A model generated the notes under the pieces. That model was not told the DNA's origin and made no database searches. It saw nothing but the letters and a program-made list of their open reading frames with translations. DNA of 64,000 bases from Microstegium vimineum (Eukaryota; Streptophyta; Magnoliopsida; Poales; Poaceae). The stretch lies in NCBI GenBank assembly GCA_022036555.1, contig CM039126.1, positions 4,902,213 to 4,966,212 on the forward strand, in the 5' to 3' direction. Shown here in pieces: positions 46,126-58,465 of the stretch. The position numbers were made by a program, and so were the translations under genes. How positions within the stretch are numbered: position 1 is the stretch's first letter; each line of letters starts with the position of its first letter.

Positions 46126-49100
46126 ATGGATCGAAATTCGAGTTTCAAGTTAGAAATCAAAATAGTGGGCAACCGTAAGAAGTGTAGACAAGAATTCAGT
46201 TGTTATGCCTTTGACATGGATATTGATTCAGACAAAACTAATTTTATGGACCTTCATGACTATGTGGTAGATAAGTACCCACCTGATTATTTGGAATTGG
46301 CTCATTTCCAATATTATGATGAAGAATTGAAAACTTTCCCTGAAGTAAAAACTGACCAAGATTTGATGGCTATGTTTGAGAAAAATTGGAAGAAAAAGTT
46401 GGTCACCATGTTTATTGTGTACCGGGGTCCTTCTAAACCATATGAGCCTGTCACAGAGTGGGATTTTGGTGAGGAAGAGGAGCTTGCTGTAGAGGATAAC
46501 AATGGTGAGGAAGAGGATGAGGATGAGTACCTTAGGAATCCAGAACCACAGAATGAACATGTAGGTGTTGATGAGGAGGATATTTACCTTGACACTACAC
46601 AACCCAACACCTTACAAGTGGTTCAGAGGCCAGTTGAGAAGGAGCCAACATATGTTGATGATGATAATAAAAGTGGAGGAGTTGAGTCAGAGGATGAGGA
46701 GGAGGAGGAAGAGGAGCAATGCAATGAGCACAGCTATGCTCCAAGTGTAGAGCATGATCCTAAGGATCCACCAATGATACAAGGGGCTACCTATGAAAAT
46801 ATGTACACCTTCAAAGTGTCACTTTCTCAGCATGCAATCAAACACCGCTTCGAGTTCAATCTTAAAAAAACTGGACCAAAGAGATACAGGGCATATTGTG
46901 CAATGAGAGACAAAGAGGGATGTCCATGGTGGATATATGCAAGTACAGCTAAGGATGACTCCACTGTAGTGGTAAGGCTTCGTGCATTTGTTAAATGTGT
47001 TTGCATATTGTTTATATTGGTTGCTAAATGTTTGTCTCCGTGCAGGTGAGAAACAAGGTTTCTGTTGATGATCATAAGTGTTCTAGCCAAAGGTTGTCAA
47101 AGAAGGTGAAGAATGCAACAAAATATTGGATATGTGAAAATGTGAAGGACTTTCTCATAGTGGATGCAACTTTGGGTGCAAAGAAATTGGTGAAGAAATT
47201 GAAAGAACACCATGGGCCAACTATACCGTACCATAGAGTGTTTCAAGGTAAGACCTTAGCACTAAAACACCTTTATGGTGATTGGGATGCCAGCTTTGAT
47301 AATCTGTTCAAGTTTAAAGCAGAAGTTGAGAATTGTTGCCCTGGTAGCTTAGTAATCATTAACCATTACATGGTAGATGAAAAGATCAGATTTAGAAGAT
47401 TTTTTTTAGCATTCAAGCCGTGCATAGATGGGTTCCTTATTGCTTGTAGGCCATACCTTGCAATAGACAGTACATTCTTGACAGGCAGGTATAAGAGACA
47501 ACTGGCTAGTGCAATTGCTGTTGATGGGCACAAGTGGATGTATCCTGTTTGCTTTGGAATTTTTGATTCAGAAACTACAGATAACTGGGAATGGTTCATG
47601 ATTCAACTTAAACAGGCCATAGGTTCTCCAAGGGTTTAACCATATGTACTGATGCTGGACAGGCTGTGATGGCCGGGGTGGGTAAGGTATTTCCATTTGC
47701 TGAACATAGAGAATGCATGTACCACTTGGTGACCAACTTCAAAAAAAGATATCGTGGTAAGGTGTTTGATGACCACCTGTGGGCAGCAGCATACTCATGG
47801 AGCATGTATTGGTATGGAATAAATGTAAATGCCATGAAGAATGCAAAGCCAGCTGCAATAGAATGGCTACTTACAACACACAAAATTGTGGTCAAGGAGC
47901 CATTTTGACACAATTTGCAAGGTAGACTATGTGACCAACAACCTTGTAGAAAGCTTTAATAATTGGATGAAGCCTCACAAGTCAATGAACTTGGATGATT
48001 TCTTTGACAAGGTTAGACAAATGGTCATGTCCAAGTGGAACAAAAGAAGGAAAATAGGGAAGAAACTCCAGGGCTTGATTCTGCCCCACATCATTACAGA
48101 GTTGAATAAGGAGAGTAAAGAGGGAAACTTAGAAGTTGAAGAATGTTCTGAAGAGATAGCCGAAGTTACTGCAATGGGAGGAAGTGCATTCCGGTTTCGT
48201 GTTGACCCAACAAAGAGGACTTGTACTTGCAGAAAATGGAATGTTTCTGGAATTCCTTGCAAGCATGCACTAGCATTCATCACCTCCAAAGATGCATCAA
48301 TAGAGAGTTATGTTGACTTGTACTACTCGGTTGAGAAATTTAGAAGTGTGTATAGTCAGCTTATTCCAGCTATGCCAGACAAGTCTTAGTGGCCTGAACC
48401 TAACCATGGCTTTTTCATGCACCCACCTTTACTGACAAAGGTAGCTGGTAGGCCTAAGACTGAAAGGTACAAGGGTACTAGTGACAAAAAAAATAAAAAA
48501 GGACAACACCAGTGCCCCATTTGCTTTGACTATGGACATCATTATCACAATTGCAGGAGGGGCAGACCAGAAGATATTGAAGCTATGAAAAAAATCAAGT
48601 AATGATTTCTCTAGTCTTGTGTACCATTTGTGTCTTTCCTTTGTTAGTATATGATATTCATTATTTTCATTCTACTCTTGTTTCAGGGCAGCTGAAAAGA
48701 AGAGGGCAAGGAGCACCAAATGTGCACAAAGTTCCATTATTCCTTTGCTGGAAGATGCACCACCGGCGACAATGACAATGCCCCCTAGGTTTGGTCTTTC
48801 TTTCTTTCTCTCGTGGTAACAAGCTCTAATAACTTCGAACCGATTCTAAATACATCTTTGTGACCATAGTGAAAACTTGGTGACAACATCTAATAACAAA
48901 AGGAGGAGAATTGAGGACTGTACACCTGAACAATCCTCTAAAACGTATGTCACATATTGCTGCAATCTTTGCACCATCACATCTTCCTTTCAAATCTAAA
49001 TTAGTTGACTATTGTGATAGCCATAGCTTGGAGGTTTCAAATAAGAAAAAGGGAAACCAAACTAACTCCAACTCCGGGCGATCAAAATTGTATGTTTAGT

Positions 49101-49414
49101 AATTCTGAAATTAAGTTGTAGCCATTGAATTGTTTCCCCTAATCTAAACCATATGTCAATATATAACATTTGAAGGTCAAGAAGTGGGTCAAATCAGCTT
49201 GAAGCACTCTCTATTGCTCAAATTGAAGATCGACTTGTTCAGGTAAAAAAGAAGCGGACAACCACGAAAAAGAAGCTAGGCCTTCCAAAGAAAAAGTCCA
49301 AAATCAATCCTAATGTGCCACCTGACAGCCCATCGGTGGGTACAAGAAGCAAGAAGGGATTTCCTAGTAGCCCTGCAATGAGCACGCGAAGCAAAAGAAG
49401 GCTCAGTCTTTGAT
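46126..49414 (+). pseudogene. MURA-type MULE transposase with SWIM zinc finger, decayed
   Basis: The first coding exon is 46126-46971, followed by a 74-bp intron; exon 2 starts at 47046. In order: an N-terminal domain, an acidic low-complexity stretch, the MuDR DNA-binding region (TFKVSLSQHAIKHRFEF), the MULE catalytic domain with Asp in AIDSTFLTG, Asp in ICTDAG and Glu in NLVESFNNW, the SWIM finger CTCRKW...GIPCKHAL, and a CCHC knuckle CPICFDYGHHYHNC (48417-48602). Small Lys-rich exons follow to 49414 (stop after STRSKRRLSL). The gene has a one-base loss near 47633, another near 47893, and TAG at 48387-48389 in place of a sense codon. The catalytic residues are kept, so decay is recent. Confidence 0.9.
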
Positions 49415-49556
49415 TTGTGATATTTCATTTGCTCCCCTTTGCTCTATGTATGTGAGACCAATGTACCACTTTCATGTGATATTCTGATTGTGAGAACTCA
49501 ACTATGGTGATTTGTGAGAATTGAACTATGGTGATTTGTGAACTATGCGTTTGACA

Positions 49557-49557
<1 letters not shown>

Positions 49558-49613
<56 letters not shown>
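49558..49613. repeat. (AT)n microsatellite inside MULE
   Basis: About 50 bases of alternating TA near the 3' end of the element. Similar runs occur at 1409-1447 and 26849-26900. Confidence 0.9.
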
Positions 49614-49616
<3 letters not shown>

Positions 49617-49859
49617 GTTATGTTGGTTATGTGACAATTCTCATATAATTGTGGTTGTGAATATATATGTTGGATGTGTAAATATTTGAGAATATATATG
49701 TTGGTGATGTGAATGTTTGAGAATATATATGTTGCTGATATGAATATTTGGATATATATATTATATATATATAATCAACATATATTAAATAAGAAAGATT
49801 TTGTTTTTCTTTTTTTTTACCGCAGGGGCAAAAAGGTCTTTTTACATGGCAATTAACAC

Positions 49860-49995
49860 CGTTAACACCTTCAAAGTAACGGAGGGCCAAATAAGTAACA
49901 AAATTTTACTTTGAGGCCAAATAGACAAGTTCGAAAAAAAAGAGGGCCAAATAAGTAAGCGAAGTTTTTTTCAGAGCCAAATAAACAATTCTCCC
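49860..49995 (-). repeat. Right MULE terminal inverted repeat
   Basis: Inverse of the left repeat; ends CAATTCTCCC at 49995. Confidence 0.9.
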
Positions 49996-50464
49996 TTCCT
50001 TTGAGCACACTGTCAATTGAGAGGCCGATGAGCCGAGTTTCAACACAAACATCTACAACACCCCCAATTAGTTTCAACAACTCACCATGCATCTCTTGAG
50101 AGTGCACTTATTTGAGGTCGTAGCTGTTATATAATATATTTTTTTTAGAAAAAAAAACTTTTTCATGATTTTTTTTTTAAAAAAGTTCAGCCTCGAATAA
50201 ATGTAAAGTGAACTGTAATTTTGAAATGAAAGATTTCTTTTATTATATGAACTGAATGTACTTATAGCATGAGGTTCGGCAGAAATATCGCCTTTTTATC
50301 ATAGTTCTGAAGATGTACTTTTTGAATTTGAGAAGTTGGGAGAACAAAATAGGGAGGAACAACATATTCCGAACGGGCCCAAGGTGGTGGAAACCTTCCC
50401 CTGCAATCTTCATCAAAGCACGCTGCACGCCTGACGGCCGCTCCATTCCACACTCACCCTCGCG

Positions 50465-51153
50465 ATGCTCGCCAGCAACCGCCGGCCCTCCGCCGTCCGC
50501 CGCTTCCCACTGGGCTACGGCCGCGGCCGCGGCCGCGGCAGCCACCACAACGTAGCGGCGGGGCCTCCACCGTACCACCAACCTCCAACCACCGCCGCCG
50601 CCGCCGCCACTAAAACTAAACCAACACTCCCGAACCCCTCCGCGCGCGCGGCCACCAATACCGCCCCACCACCGGCAAGACAAACCCTCCCAGCAACCGC
50701 CGCCTCCTTCGGGACGAGGCTTCCGATCGCGGCGTGGGGAACGGAAGGAAGGCCGCGGCGGCGACGGTGACCGCTCCCCGCGTCTCGGCCGTTAGGAGGT
50801 ACCCGCCGGGCTGCGGGCGAGGCGTCGCCTTGTTCAAGCCCAAGCCGCCGCCGGATTCGGAGGGTGAAGCGGAGAGTGAGGACGGCGCGGCGGGTAAGCC
50901 GTCGGCGGCGGTGGGATACGGTGACGCCAAGGCGAGAGCTTGCGAGGACGGGGAGGTGGTGGTGCTACGCGCGTCTGCGCTTGACCATGCAGCGGAGTTC
51001 AGTTCCGATGGTGGGATGACGAACGGAGGTGGTGACGATGATGGTGCACAGGAGGAAGGTGGTGGGAAGCCTTGGGATGTGTCTGGCCTCATGGCGGTGC
51101 CGTTCTTGCCATGGGCGCAGCATGAGAGGAGGTCGCAGCGGGCCAGCGGCTGA
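50465..51153 (+). CDS. GC-rich coding fragment with repeated AVRR(F/Y)P motif, unknown
   Basis: A frame from ATG 50465 reads MLASNRRPSAVRRFPLGYGR, then Gly/Arg, Pro and Ala stretches to 50770. A second frame, open from about 50650 to 51153, reads RLLRDEASDRG, then VSAVRRYPPGCGRG, an acidic Gly-rich stretch, and KPWDVSGLMAVPFLPWAQHE, ending in RRSQRASG. The two repeats of the motif suggest one protein with a frameshift between 50600 and 50770. The AVRxFPPGCGR motif recalls N-terminal parts of some grass SUVH-type histone methyltransferases, but no SRA or SET domain is in the window; that link is weak. It may be a truncated first exon or a retained gene fragment. The start and exon structure are uncertain. 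Confidence 0.4.
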
Positions 51154-53621
51154 AGGCCTGCCTGAACCTACCGTAGAGCATGCGGGAAACAGGGCCATTG
51201 GTTGGTTTGCTTGACAGGTTGCATGTATGTTGGACCATTTTCTGATCGTATGAGTCTTTTTGGATGGATGATGATCCTATTGACAGTGAAGGATTTGCTC
51301 ACTTCTACTTTAGTTCTAGATATAGCATCAGATGCTTTATTTCAGAATTTGTAAAAATATCCTAACCTACTGTTAGATCGAATCGCAGAATTTAATTGCC
51401 GATGGATGAGTTGTTGTTTCATTTCGGATCCTAATTGATTGCTGATATTATTAGGGGGTGTTTGGATTCAAGAGCTAATGAGTAGCTCATGTTTTCGCAT
51501 ACCAATTAGAAAGCCTAGATGTAAGCTAATTTAAGGCTAATAAGAACTAATGAGGGCTAATTAATGGTTAAGAGTCCATTATCTCTTATTAACCTATAAT
51601 TAGCTCATATTTAGTCTATTTTTAAAAGGTGGGCTAATTTTTAGCCCTAGGATCCAAACAGGACCTTAGCCAGTTACATATTTGTTGAGCAGTTAGTAGC
51701 ATAGTAGTGGAACCTACCTTGCAGAAAACAGTGGAATGCTCTCTGTTGACTACTTGACTCCTGTAGTTTTCAGATCCCAGTAGCCACGATTGGAAAGCTA
51801 CCCTGTGGAACACCCTTTGTGTTTAATCTTCATTATGGAAAATATGCCTACAGGATAGTCCAAATTTTCTCTTATGAGTGATTGAGTGTATAATTTGAAG
51901 TAACCGGATGAGGAAGCAAACTTGTGTTATATATTTTATATATTTTCTGTAGGCTTTCCGAGTTTACTGAACCTTATATGCTCAGGTTTCTTGCACCTCA
52001 AAGTACAGTGCAAAGCATTTCAATAATGGTTGTGGCAGTTGATTGCTCTTCATGTTGACTCATTGTTTTATAAGGAAATGATGTCTCCATTCTTGTATGT
52101 TTCATGATGGTAGCTGCACTATCGCTGTTGAGTTTGCACAAATGCTCTGTCCTTCGTATTTAAGAGTTATGGGGGTAAGAATGTAACTCGTCTTGTTATG
52201 AATAAATGCCAATTATGATGAAACCTGCACAACTGTTTCATAACTCAATCTATGATGAATGGTCTTTCCTGTTTTTCCCTTCTTTTCTGTTCAATGCACT
52301 GAACTGTATTGCATTGTTTTAAAAGAAATTAAGAAGGTTGCCTTGTTGTATAAATATGAATATGCTGATGTGACATCCAACTGTTTTTTCTGCTAATTAA
52401 ACATTGTCATGTATGTCCCTTTTCATATTCGTTCTTCCTCGTGGGATGATTCGAACAGTTGATTCAGTTACCTGTCTGTATGCTTAAACCTGTCTTGCCT
52501 GTTAACTTAGCTTTTACCTGTCTCAGTTCTGAACTCTGAATATTTGCCAGTTCGTATGATATACTCCATTTACCATATTCGTAATTCGTTGGTGTCATAA
52601 CTCCTGCATCTTAGCATGAATGGGGATCAGACCTATCACATCATGATGGATATTGGATAAACCATGATGGGATGCAAGTGGATTATTTCTTTAGTTCATA
52701 GAACTCCATGGAAAATGTAGTTAGTATGACCAAACCCTGTTTTTCTTTGAAACAGCAGAAACTGATGTATTTCGAAATTGATTATTCTTTGGATATGATG
52801 TACCTTTCTCTATTTACTCAAACAATGGAATTCGAGGATAAGTCCACTTTACCACTCTTGCATTTATTGATATACTTCTTTCTTGTTATTTTCACATCTA
52901 AATTAGCCTGGCCATTGTCTTAAGTCAAATTCAGATCTTCCTAGTGTTCTTTTTATTTATTTGATTTCATGTGACACTAGGTAATGTGAATTCTAAAGAG
53001 AGCTTAAGTTTACTTGGTTGCTGATATTTTTGACACCATTTAATAATGTCACTGCACTGATGGCTCTTATAAGCTTGAGCAGTCATTTTTTTTTCCTTCA
53101 GAATATGGAAGATGATTATTTTCTCCACACCTTACATGGTAAGCTAACTGTCAATCTTTAGGCACTTGTTTTAATTATTGTGGTAGCAGATTATAAGGAA
53201 TTGCATATGTCATATGTGGTATGGCAATCTTTATCAGAACTAGTTATTTTTGTATGTTTAGTACAGTGTGTCCATTGTTGCAGAGATGTGGACTTTTTTA
53301 TTATTTAGCCTGATCCCTAGTATAAAATCTAGTTGAGATTAGTGGACATTGTATTCTTGTATTGTGCATTGAATGTTTCCATAAAAATATATTTAATAAG
53401 TAGATATTAGTTTCTATCGTGGTATTATTAATGAAGTGAACATCATAGCAGTGCAAAAAGGAGTTTCAAGAATTCTAAACGTCATATGAATATCAGAATG
53501 TGTACTTAAATCAAATATTTATAGAGACATCAGTTGACCAAATTTAGGGGTTGTTCGACATCAGGCACCGAAAACTTTGCTTTGACTTGAGTGTTTAAGC
53601 CTAATTCTGTTCTTATGTTGG
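51154..53621. other. Non-coding, transcript-like downstream DNA
   Basis: T-rich DNA resembling plant intron or UTR sequence with no long frame. One exon-like unit at 53102-53139 (acceptor TTTTTTTTCCTTCAG, donor GGTAAGCT) could belong to the preceding fragment. A Tourist MITE lies at 51454-51665. Confidence 0.4.
51454..51665. mobile_element. Tourist-like MITE
   Basis: Ends GGGGTGTTTGGATTC and GGATCCAAACAGGACC with TTA target duplications (51451-51453, 51666-51668). 212 bp. Confidence 0.85.
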
Positions 53622-53875
53622 GCAAGTTTGCTCGGATGAATTTATGATTCTTGTCACTTTCTATGGAAAAGCATATACAATTCGTCGTATATGAGTGGTC
53701 TTGGCAGTTTATGTTACTTTTCTTCAAGATTGTTCTGATGTTTCAAAGGCAAGTTTGCTCGGATGACTTTATGATTCTTGTCACTTTCTATGGAAAAGCC
53801 TATACAATTCATCGTATATGAGTGGTCTTGGCAGTTTATGTTACTTTTTTTCAAGATTGTTCTGATGTTTCAAAG
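53622..53875. repeat. 127-bp tandem duplication
   Basis: Units 53622-53748 and 53749-53875 both run from GCAAGTTTGCTCGGATGA to TTCTGATGTTTCAAAG and differ at a handful of sites. No coding frame. Confidence 0.92.
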
Positions 53876-54394
53876 TAAATATGTTTCATAATCATGCTTT
53901 CTGTCACCCACAGATTGTTCTGATCGTATATGAGTGTTGTCTTAGTTGTCATTCAAAATGAGTTGGTGATTTAGGACTTGTTTGATGAGACCCCGGTGAC
54001 TTGCCTGGAACAGGCAGCCGAGTTGTCTCCAGGCGGTCAGGTGTCTGGGCGTGCACGTTGATTATGGTGCTAAGCGGTAATTTTTGGTATGTTTTACTAT
54101 GGATTTGTATAATACGGTGGACACCTACCACTCCTGCTGATGTTCAACAGGCTACCGGTTAAGTTTAGGTGATTTAGGAAGTCTAGATTTGACAAGTGAT
54201 TGTCCTCTGTTTTCTTATTTTCTTAAGTTATCATTATTTCTTTTTATTCTATTCTATTGTTTTTCTTTTGTGGTTGGAGCACTGCTGCATTGTAGGTGAC
54301 TAAAGCAATTAGTACCCTAGTTAAACATTTGTTATTAGAACATTTTTCCCAGAAGAGGTATTTAATAACTTTACTAAATATGGATAGTGTGTAC

Positions 54395-54720
54395 TAAATT
54401 TTTTTAGAGTACATAGTACAACGCAGACACTCAACATGTACGTATACTCACCCCTACGAACACACGCACGCAAACCCTACCCCTATGAGCACCTTCGAAG
54501 GACCTATGAGCACCTTCGAAGGACTGAGCCGACAAAACTTGAAGTTCACGAAGTCACTAAGGCGTCTCGCTGTCGACGGGAACGTCGTCTACCACTTAAT
54601 GCGTAGCGCCGGAAAATCCTGGAATAAATCCAGAATAAAGTGTCGCACCCAGAATTTAAACCCTGAGTGGGAGCCCCCCAACCAATGGGCTTTGTCATTA
54701 CGTTGTGAACCCCTTGACTA
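54395..54720 (-). mobile_element. SINE-like interspersed repeat
   Basis: A T run at the left (minus-strand A tail), a conserved core (CCCTATGAGCACCTTCGAAG, repeated twice here; GAAGTCACTAAGGCGTC; GTCGACGGGAACGTC), and a minus-strand CAGGGTTTAAATTCTGG that resembles a tRNA B-box. I know this core as a common grass repeat; assigning it to SINEs rests on the B-box-like motif and tail only. Confidence 0.4.
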
Positions 54721-55569
54721 GTGTGTATTAAATTATATACAGAGATTAAGGAAGTGTTTCTTTTTCTTTGTTATTAGTATTCTCAAGGCATAGTCTTCCA
54801 TCCAAACATAAATTCATTCAACTTGCCTAACCAGTTAAAAGTCATCAATTTTATCGGCAACTCTCAAGTAATACTTTTTGCTATGCTAATCATCCAATCT
54901 AGTTTTTAGCCAAACATGCCTTTAGAAGATCCAAGAGTTTCCCTATTCGTCCCCTAGAGCTAATATTAAGATTTTTGTAACAAACGCAGTACCCCTATTC
55001 AACATCCTATATTTGGTGTCATACTCTCAAATCTCCTGTCTTGCTCTCAAATTTGGGATGCCATGTTGTCCACCCTATATATTATTTGATATGAGTTAGG
55101 TTAACTATTAGAGAGGATTTTTTTTTGTTAGAATGTACCCTACATGAGGATTTAGGAGAATTACAAGTTTAGAGTAACTCCTAAAGGTGCTCTTACTAAT
55201 TAACTCAGCTCTACCTTGCTTCTCATAGTTGTTCGTGTTCTATTTTCTTTCATTTATATCAGCTGAAGTTCGTTGCCAAAACTTTGTTAGCTGTCACCGT
55301 TAAACTCCTGTCGTTCATGAGTTCAATGACTTCATCCATCATAAAACTAAGTTACATGTTTTTTATGACCTGACAGGAACAACCAACATGGGCAGAGTTT
55401 TTAATGCTGAAAAAATAAACTGAAACGAAACGTTTATATATACGTATAAATTTCACCTGATCTTGTTGTCCTCGGTCCTCACTAGCTTTATTCTGTCATG
55501 TTTATATACCAGTTTGCCTAATTTTTCCGCAAAAGTTTTGAGCTTTTCTTATCTACAACTATATGTTAG
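54721..55569. other. Intergenic, nothing recognised
   Basis: AT-rich DNA without a supported gene or repeat boundary. Confidence 0.4.
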
Positions 55570-57600
55570 TGAAGGACCGAGAACGGCGATCAGAGGGGGG
55601 GGGGGGGGGGTGAATGGGAGCCTTAAATTTCTCTCGAAATATTCGGGCCACTCTTCCCAAAAACCAAACTCAGTTGCTGGGTGCCCAACCTCCCCCGAGC
55701 AACGCGAGCGGAGATTCAGACGAAAACGATAAATTAAGAGCTCACCGGCAGTGCAGGAAAACTCACTGGAAACCCCAAACACCAAGTTCTCAACCCTTAT
55801 GGAAAAGAGGCAAGAACCTAAGCAAAACACGCGAAAACAGCAATCAAACAGAAGCTTCGGACCAGTTGGGACAGAGCCACCGGACTATAGCGAGTAGTCC
55901 GGAGCTAAGGTCCGACGACTTCCTTCTGCCATACCAAAACGAGCAGGGAGCACCTGACCTCCGGACTACCTGCTCCGGACTAGTCCGACACCACCTCCGG
56001 ACCAAGGAAGGTGGTCCGGTGCTCACTCCTGCTTCTGCGCCAAACAACACAGTAAGCTCCCTGCCTCCGGACCGAACCGTCGGACTATGCCGAGTGGTCC
56101 GACGCGTGGTAGTCTCCCTCAGCAGAACCACCGGACCATTCGCCTATGGTCCGGTGCTCAAAAGCTGAGAGGTCCGGAGGGTGGTCCGACGCCCCTAGCT
56201 GCTTGACACGAGAAAAGTCAAGACCACCGGACCACTTGCTATGGTCCGGAGCTTAGGGGTAAGTGGTCTGACGCTCACGAGCTGAAAACTGTTCTTCGCA
56301 AAAATGGATTTCTCCCCGCCAAATCTTCCCAAAACTCAACCAAATGATCACCAACTGCAACCAAACTTTGTAGGCATGATCCTAGTGCAGTTGGGGAGCT
56401 ATCTCGAAGAAATCATCGCTCAATTTTGAGAAGATAAAAGAGAACACTCGGATTTGGGGGAGAAGAGGACAAAACTAAGAACGCCACAAAGAAATCGCCC
56501 GATCTACGCACTCGTGAGGTTTGAGGAGAATTCTTTCGGTGCAAAGATACTCCTCACGAATATGAACAACTTGGTTCAAACGGATTTTGCAAAGCTACTC
56601 CCTACAAAGAGAAATCATCTCGGGAAAAAGAGAGAGCAAAAGCAAAACGCGAAGAACACAAACAAAACGGGAACACGATCAAGAAATCGGAGCCACCATG
56701 GCTTACAGAGGTTACGACCTCTGATTCCTCGCAACAAAACCAAGTTCTTACAAATGTTGGTGAAATCAACCTAGGGATCTCATGAACTAGAGAGAGGGTA
56801 GAGAGAGAGTTGGGCCAAATGATTAGGGTTTGAGAGATAGGATGAGGATACCCCTTCATCCTCTATTTATCAGGGCTTTGGCTATTTCCCAAAGACCCCC
56901 CTAGATACATGACCGAATTGCCTAGCCCTAAGACATTGTAATCCAAGTCGATAACTCTCAGCCACTCGTTTGAATGGATGGCCCCGCTTCCTGCCAGGAG
57001 TTGCCGTCGCCTCGACGCAACCTCCAGGATTCCGCCACGTGCCATCCCCGCTTCCTCGGAAGCTCCGTCCGGGTTTTGAGGCCCAAACCCGTGAAACCCG
57101 CCACCGGTAGCTTTCGGCTCAACTACCGAACCCCGAGTTTTGAGGCCCAAACTCGGAAACCGTCCTCCGATGGTTTTGAGGCCCAAACCACCAAACCGCT
57201 CGACTCGAGCCACCTTGTCCTCGCCCGGTCGAACTCCGAGTCCCATTAGCCTCTGCTCGACCCGCTCGTCCGCCGTCTTGACTTGGTCAACTCGGTCTAC
57301 CTCCATGTCTTCTCGCGCTCGCTGGTGCCAAGTACTAGCCACCACAGGTAGTCCGCCGGCGCCTATGGTCTCTCAGTCCGAGCTCCGCTTCCGCCCTTCA
57401 CCGCTCTCAGTCCATCGGCACGGCAAGCTTCTACTCGACCTTCTCCACGCCATTGACCACTGTCGCTAGGCATAACACCTGCACACCACAAGCCGATAGA
57501 CAGGCACATATTTGCTTTCACAAAAGGTTAGTTCAAGCCACTCAAACTGAAACACTTTCGTGTTGATCAATCACTCATCATCAAAACTGAATATTCATGG
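55570..57600. mobile_element. Solo LTR-like block, relative of the A/B/C family
   Basis: It starts TGAAGGACCGAGAACGG, followed by GATCAGAGG, a G run and GTGAATGGGAG, which is the same layout as the A/B/C LTR start (TGTAAGGTCGAGATGGC, GGACTAGAGG, G run, GTGAATAG). Inside are many CCGGAC/GTCCGG words, like the LTRs at 13-22 kb, and the stretch near 57540-57590 (CAATCACTCATCATCAAAAC) resembles their other end. The right border and target duplication were not found. Frames inside are not genes. Confidence 0.55.
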
Positions 57601-58220
57601 TATCTACCATGTGTTCGCAATTAGAGTACATGTTGAAGCCTATTGTTGGTACATCCATGATTTTTATTCCGTACATATGAACGGATGAACCAATGCAACT
57701 CGTTGATATCTCCGTACTACTTTGATGTTAATTACAGTACATCTGATAATTTTTTTAGAATCGCCAGCTAGTATATTATATCATACAGCCATTTAAAGCC
57801 ATGGCATGGCACCTACAAAAAAAAATACGGGTATGTGTCAAAATCAACACCCCTCTTCTTAGGTACTAACCGTATAGGCTCATCTTAGCTTGGACGAAAA
57901 CGAGGGCATGTTGTTAGCTGTTTATAGGAAAGCAGCTCTTGGAGGCTGGAGCATCCATGATCCATGCGTGCTGCATCTATCTTAGAACAGTAACAGTTTG
58001 CACTGTGGTACAAGGCCACTGCATTCACCATTTGGAAACAGGACAGATTCTCAGTACCTGAACTACTACTAGAAACTTGTCACAATAATTTGTTGGCCAC
58101 TGGATTGCGTCGCCCAGCTACCTCACAGCATTTTTGCAGGGTTTAATTGACGCGTCCATAACAGTGGTAACACATGGCGCATTCAATCTGACATGCATCT
58201 TCTTGTTCAGTTGTAGTATA
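57601..58220. other. Intergenic, nothing recognised
   Basis: No open frame with a domain and no clear repeat ends. Confidence 0.4.
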
Positions 58221-58465
58221 AGAGTAAGTATAATTGCAGGTTGTAAGTCGGCTAAATGGTGACGTGAAGGAGAAAAGAGAAGAGAAAGAAGCAAAACGAG
58301 TTGTAAGCTTATAGTCGGCTCAGACACAAGAACCAAGAAAGTATGTGAGAGTGACAGGTGGACCCAATAATAATGCTGAAGACTTAACTATTATATAGGT
58401 AGGCTGAGAGCAGACTGCAAGAAAATCTTACGACCAGCAGCTGGCTGTATTATTAGCCTTGCTAT
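58221..58465. mobile_element. MITE, family N (second copy)
   Basis: Ends AGAGTAAGTATAATTGC and GTATTATTAGCCTTGC; shared inside words with 44481-44723 (CGGCTAAATG, CACAAGAACCAAGAAA, TATGTGAGA). Confidence 0.7.

Larger units (their letters stand above)
45144..49995 (+). mobile_element. Mutator-like element (MULE), full length
   Basis: Terminal inverted repeats exceed 100 bp: the left end GGGAGAATTGTTTATTTGGC has an exact inverse at 49976-49995, and the similarity continues through GAACTTGTCTATTTGGCC. The 9-bp target duplication is TTCGTTTGA (45135-45143) versus TTCCTTTGA (49996-50004), one mismatch. The element is 4852 bp and encodes a MURA-type transposase on the plus strand with a GC-rich non-coding first exon. 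The transposase is broken, so the copy is not autonomous now, though its ends could still be mobilised. Confidence 0.95.
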
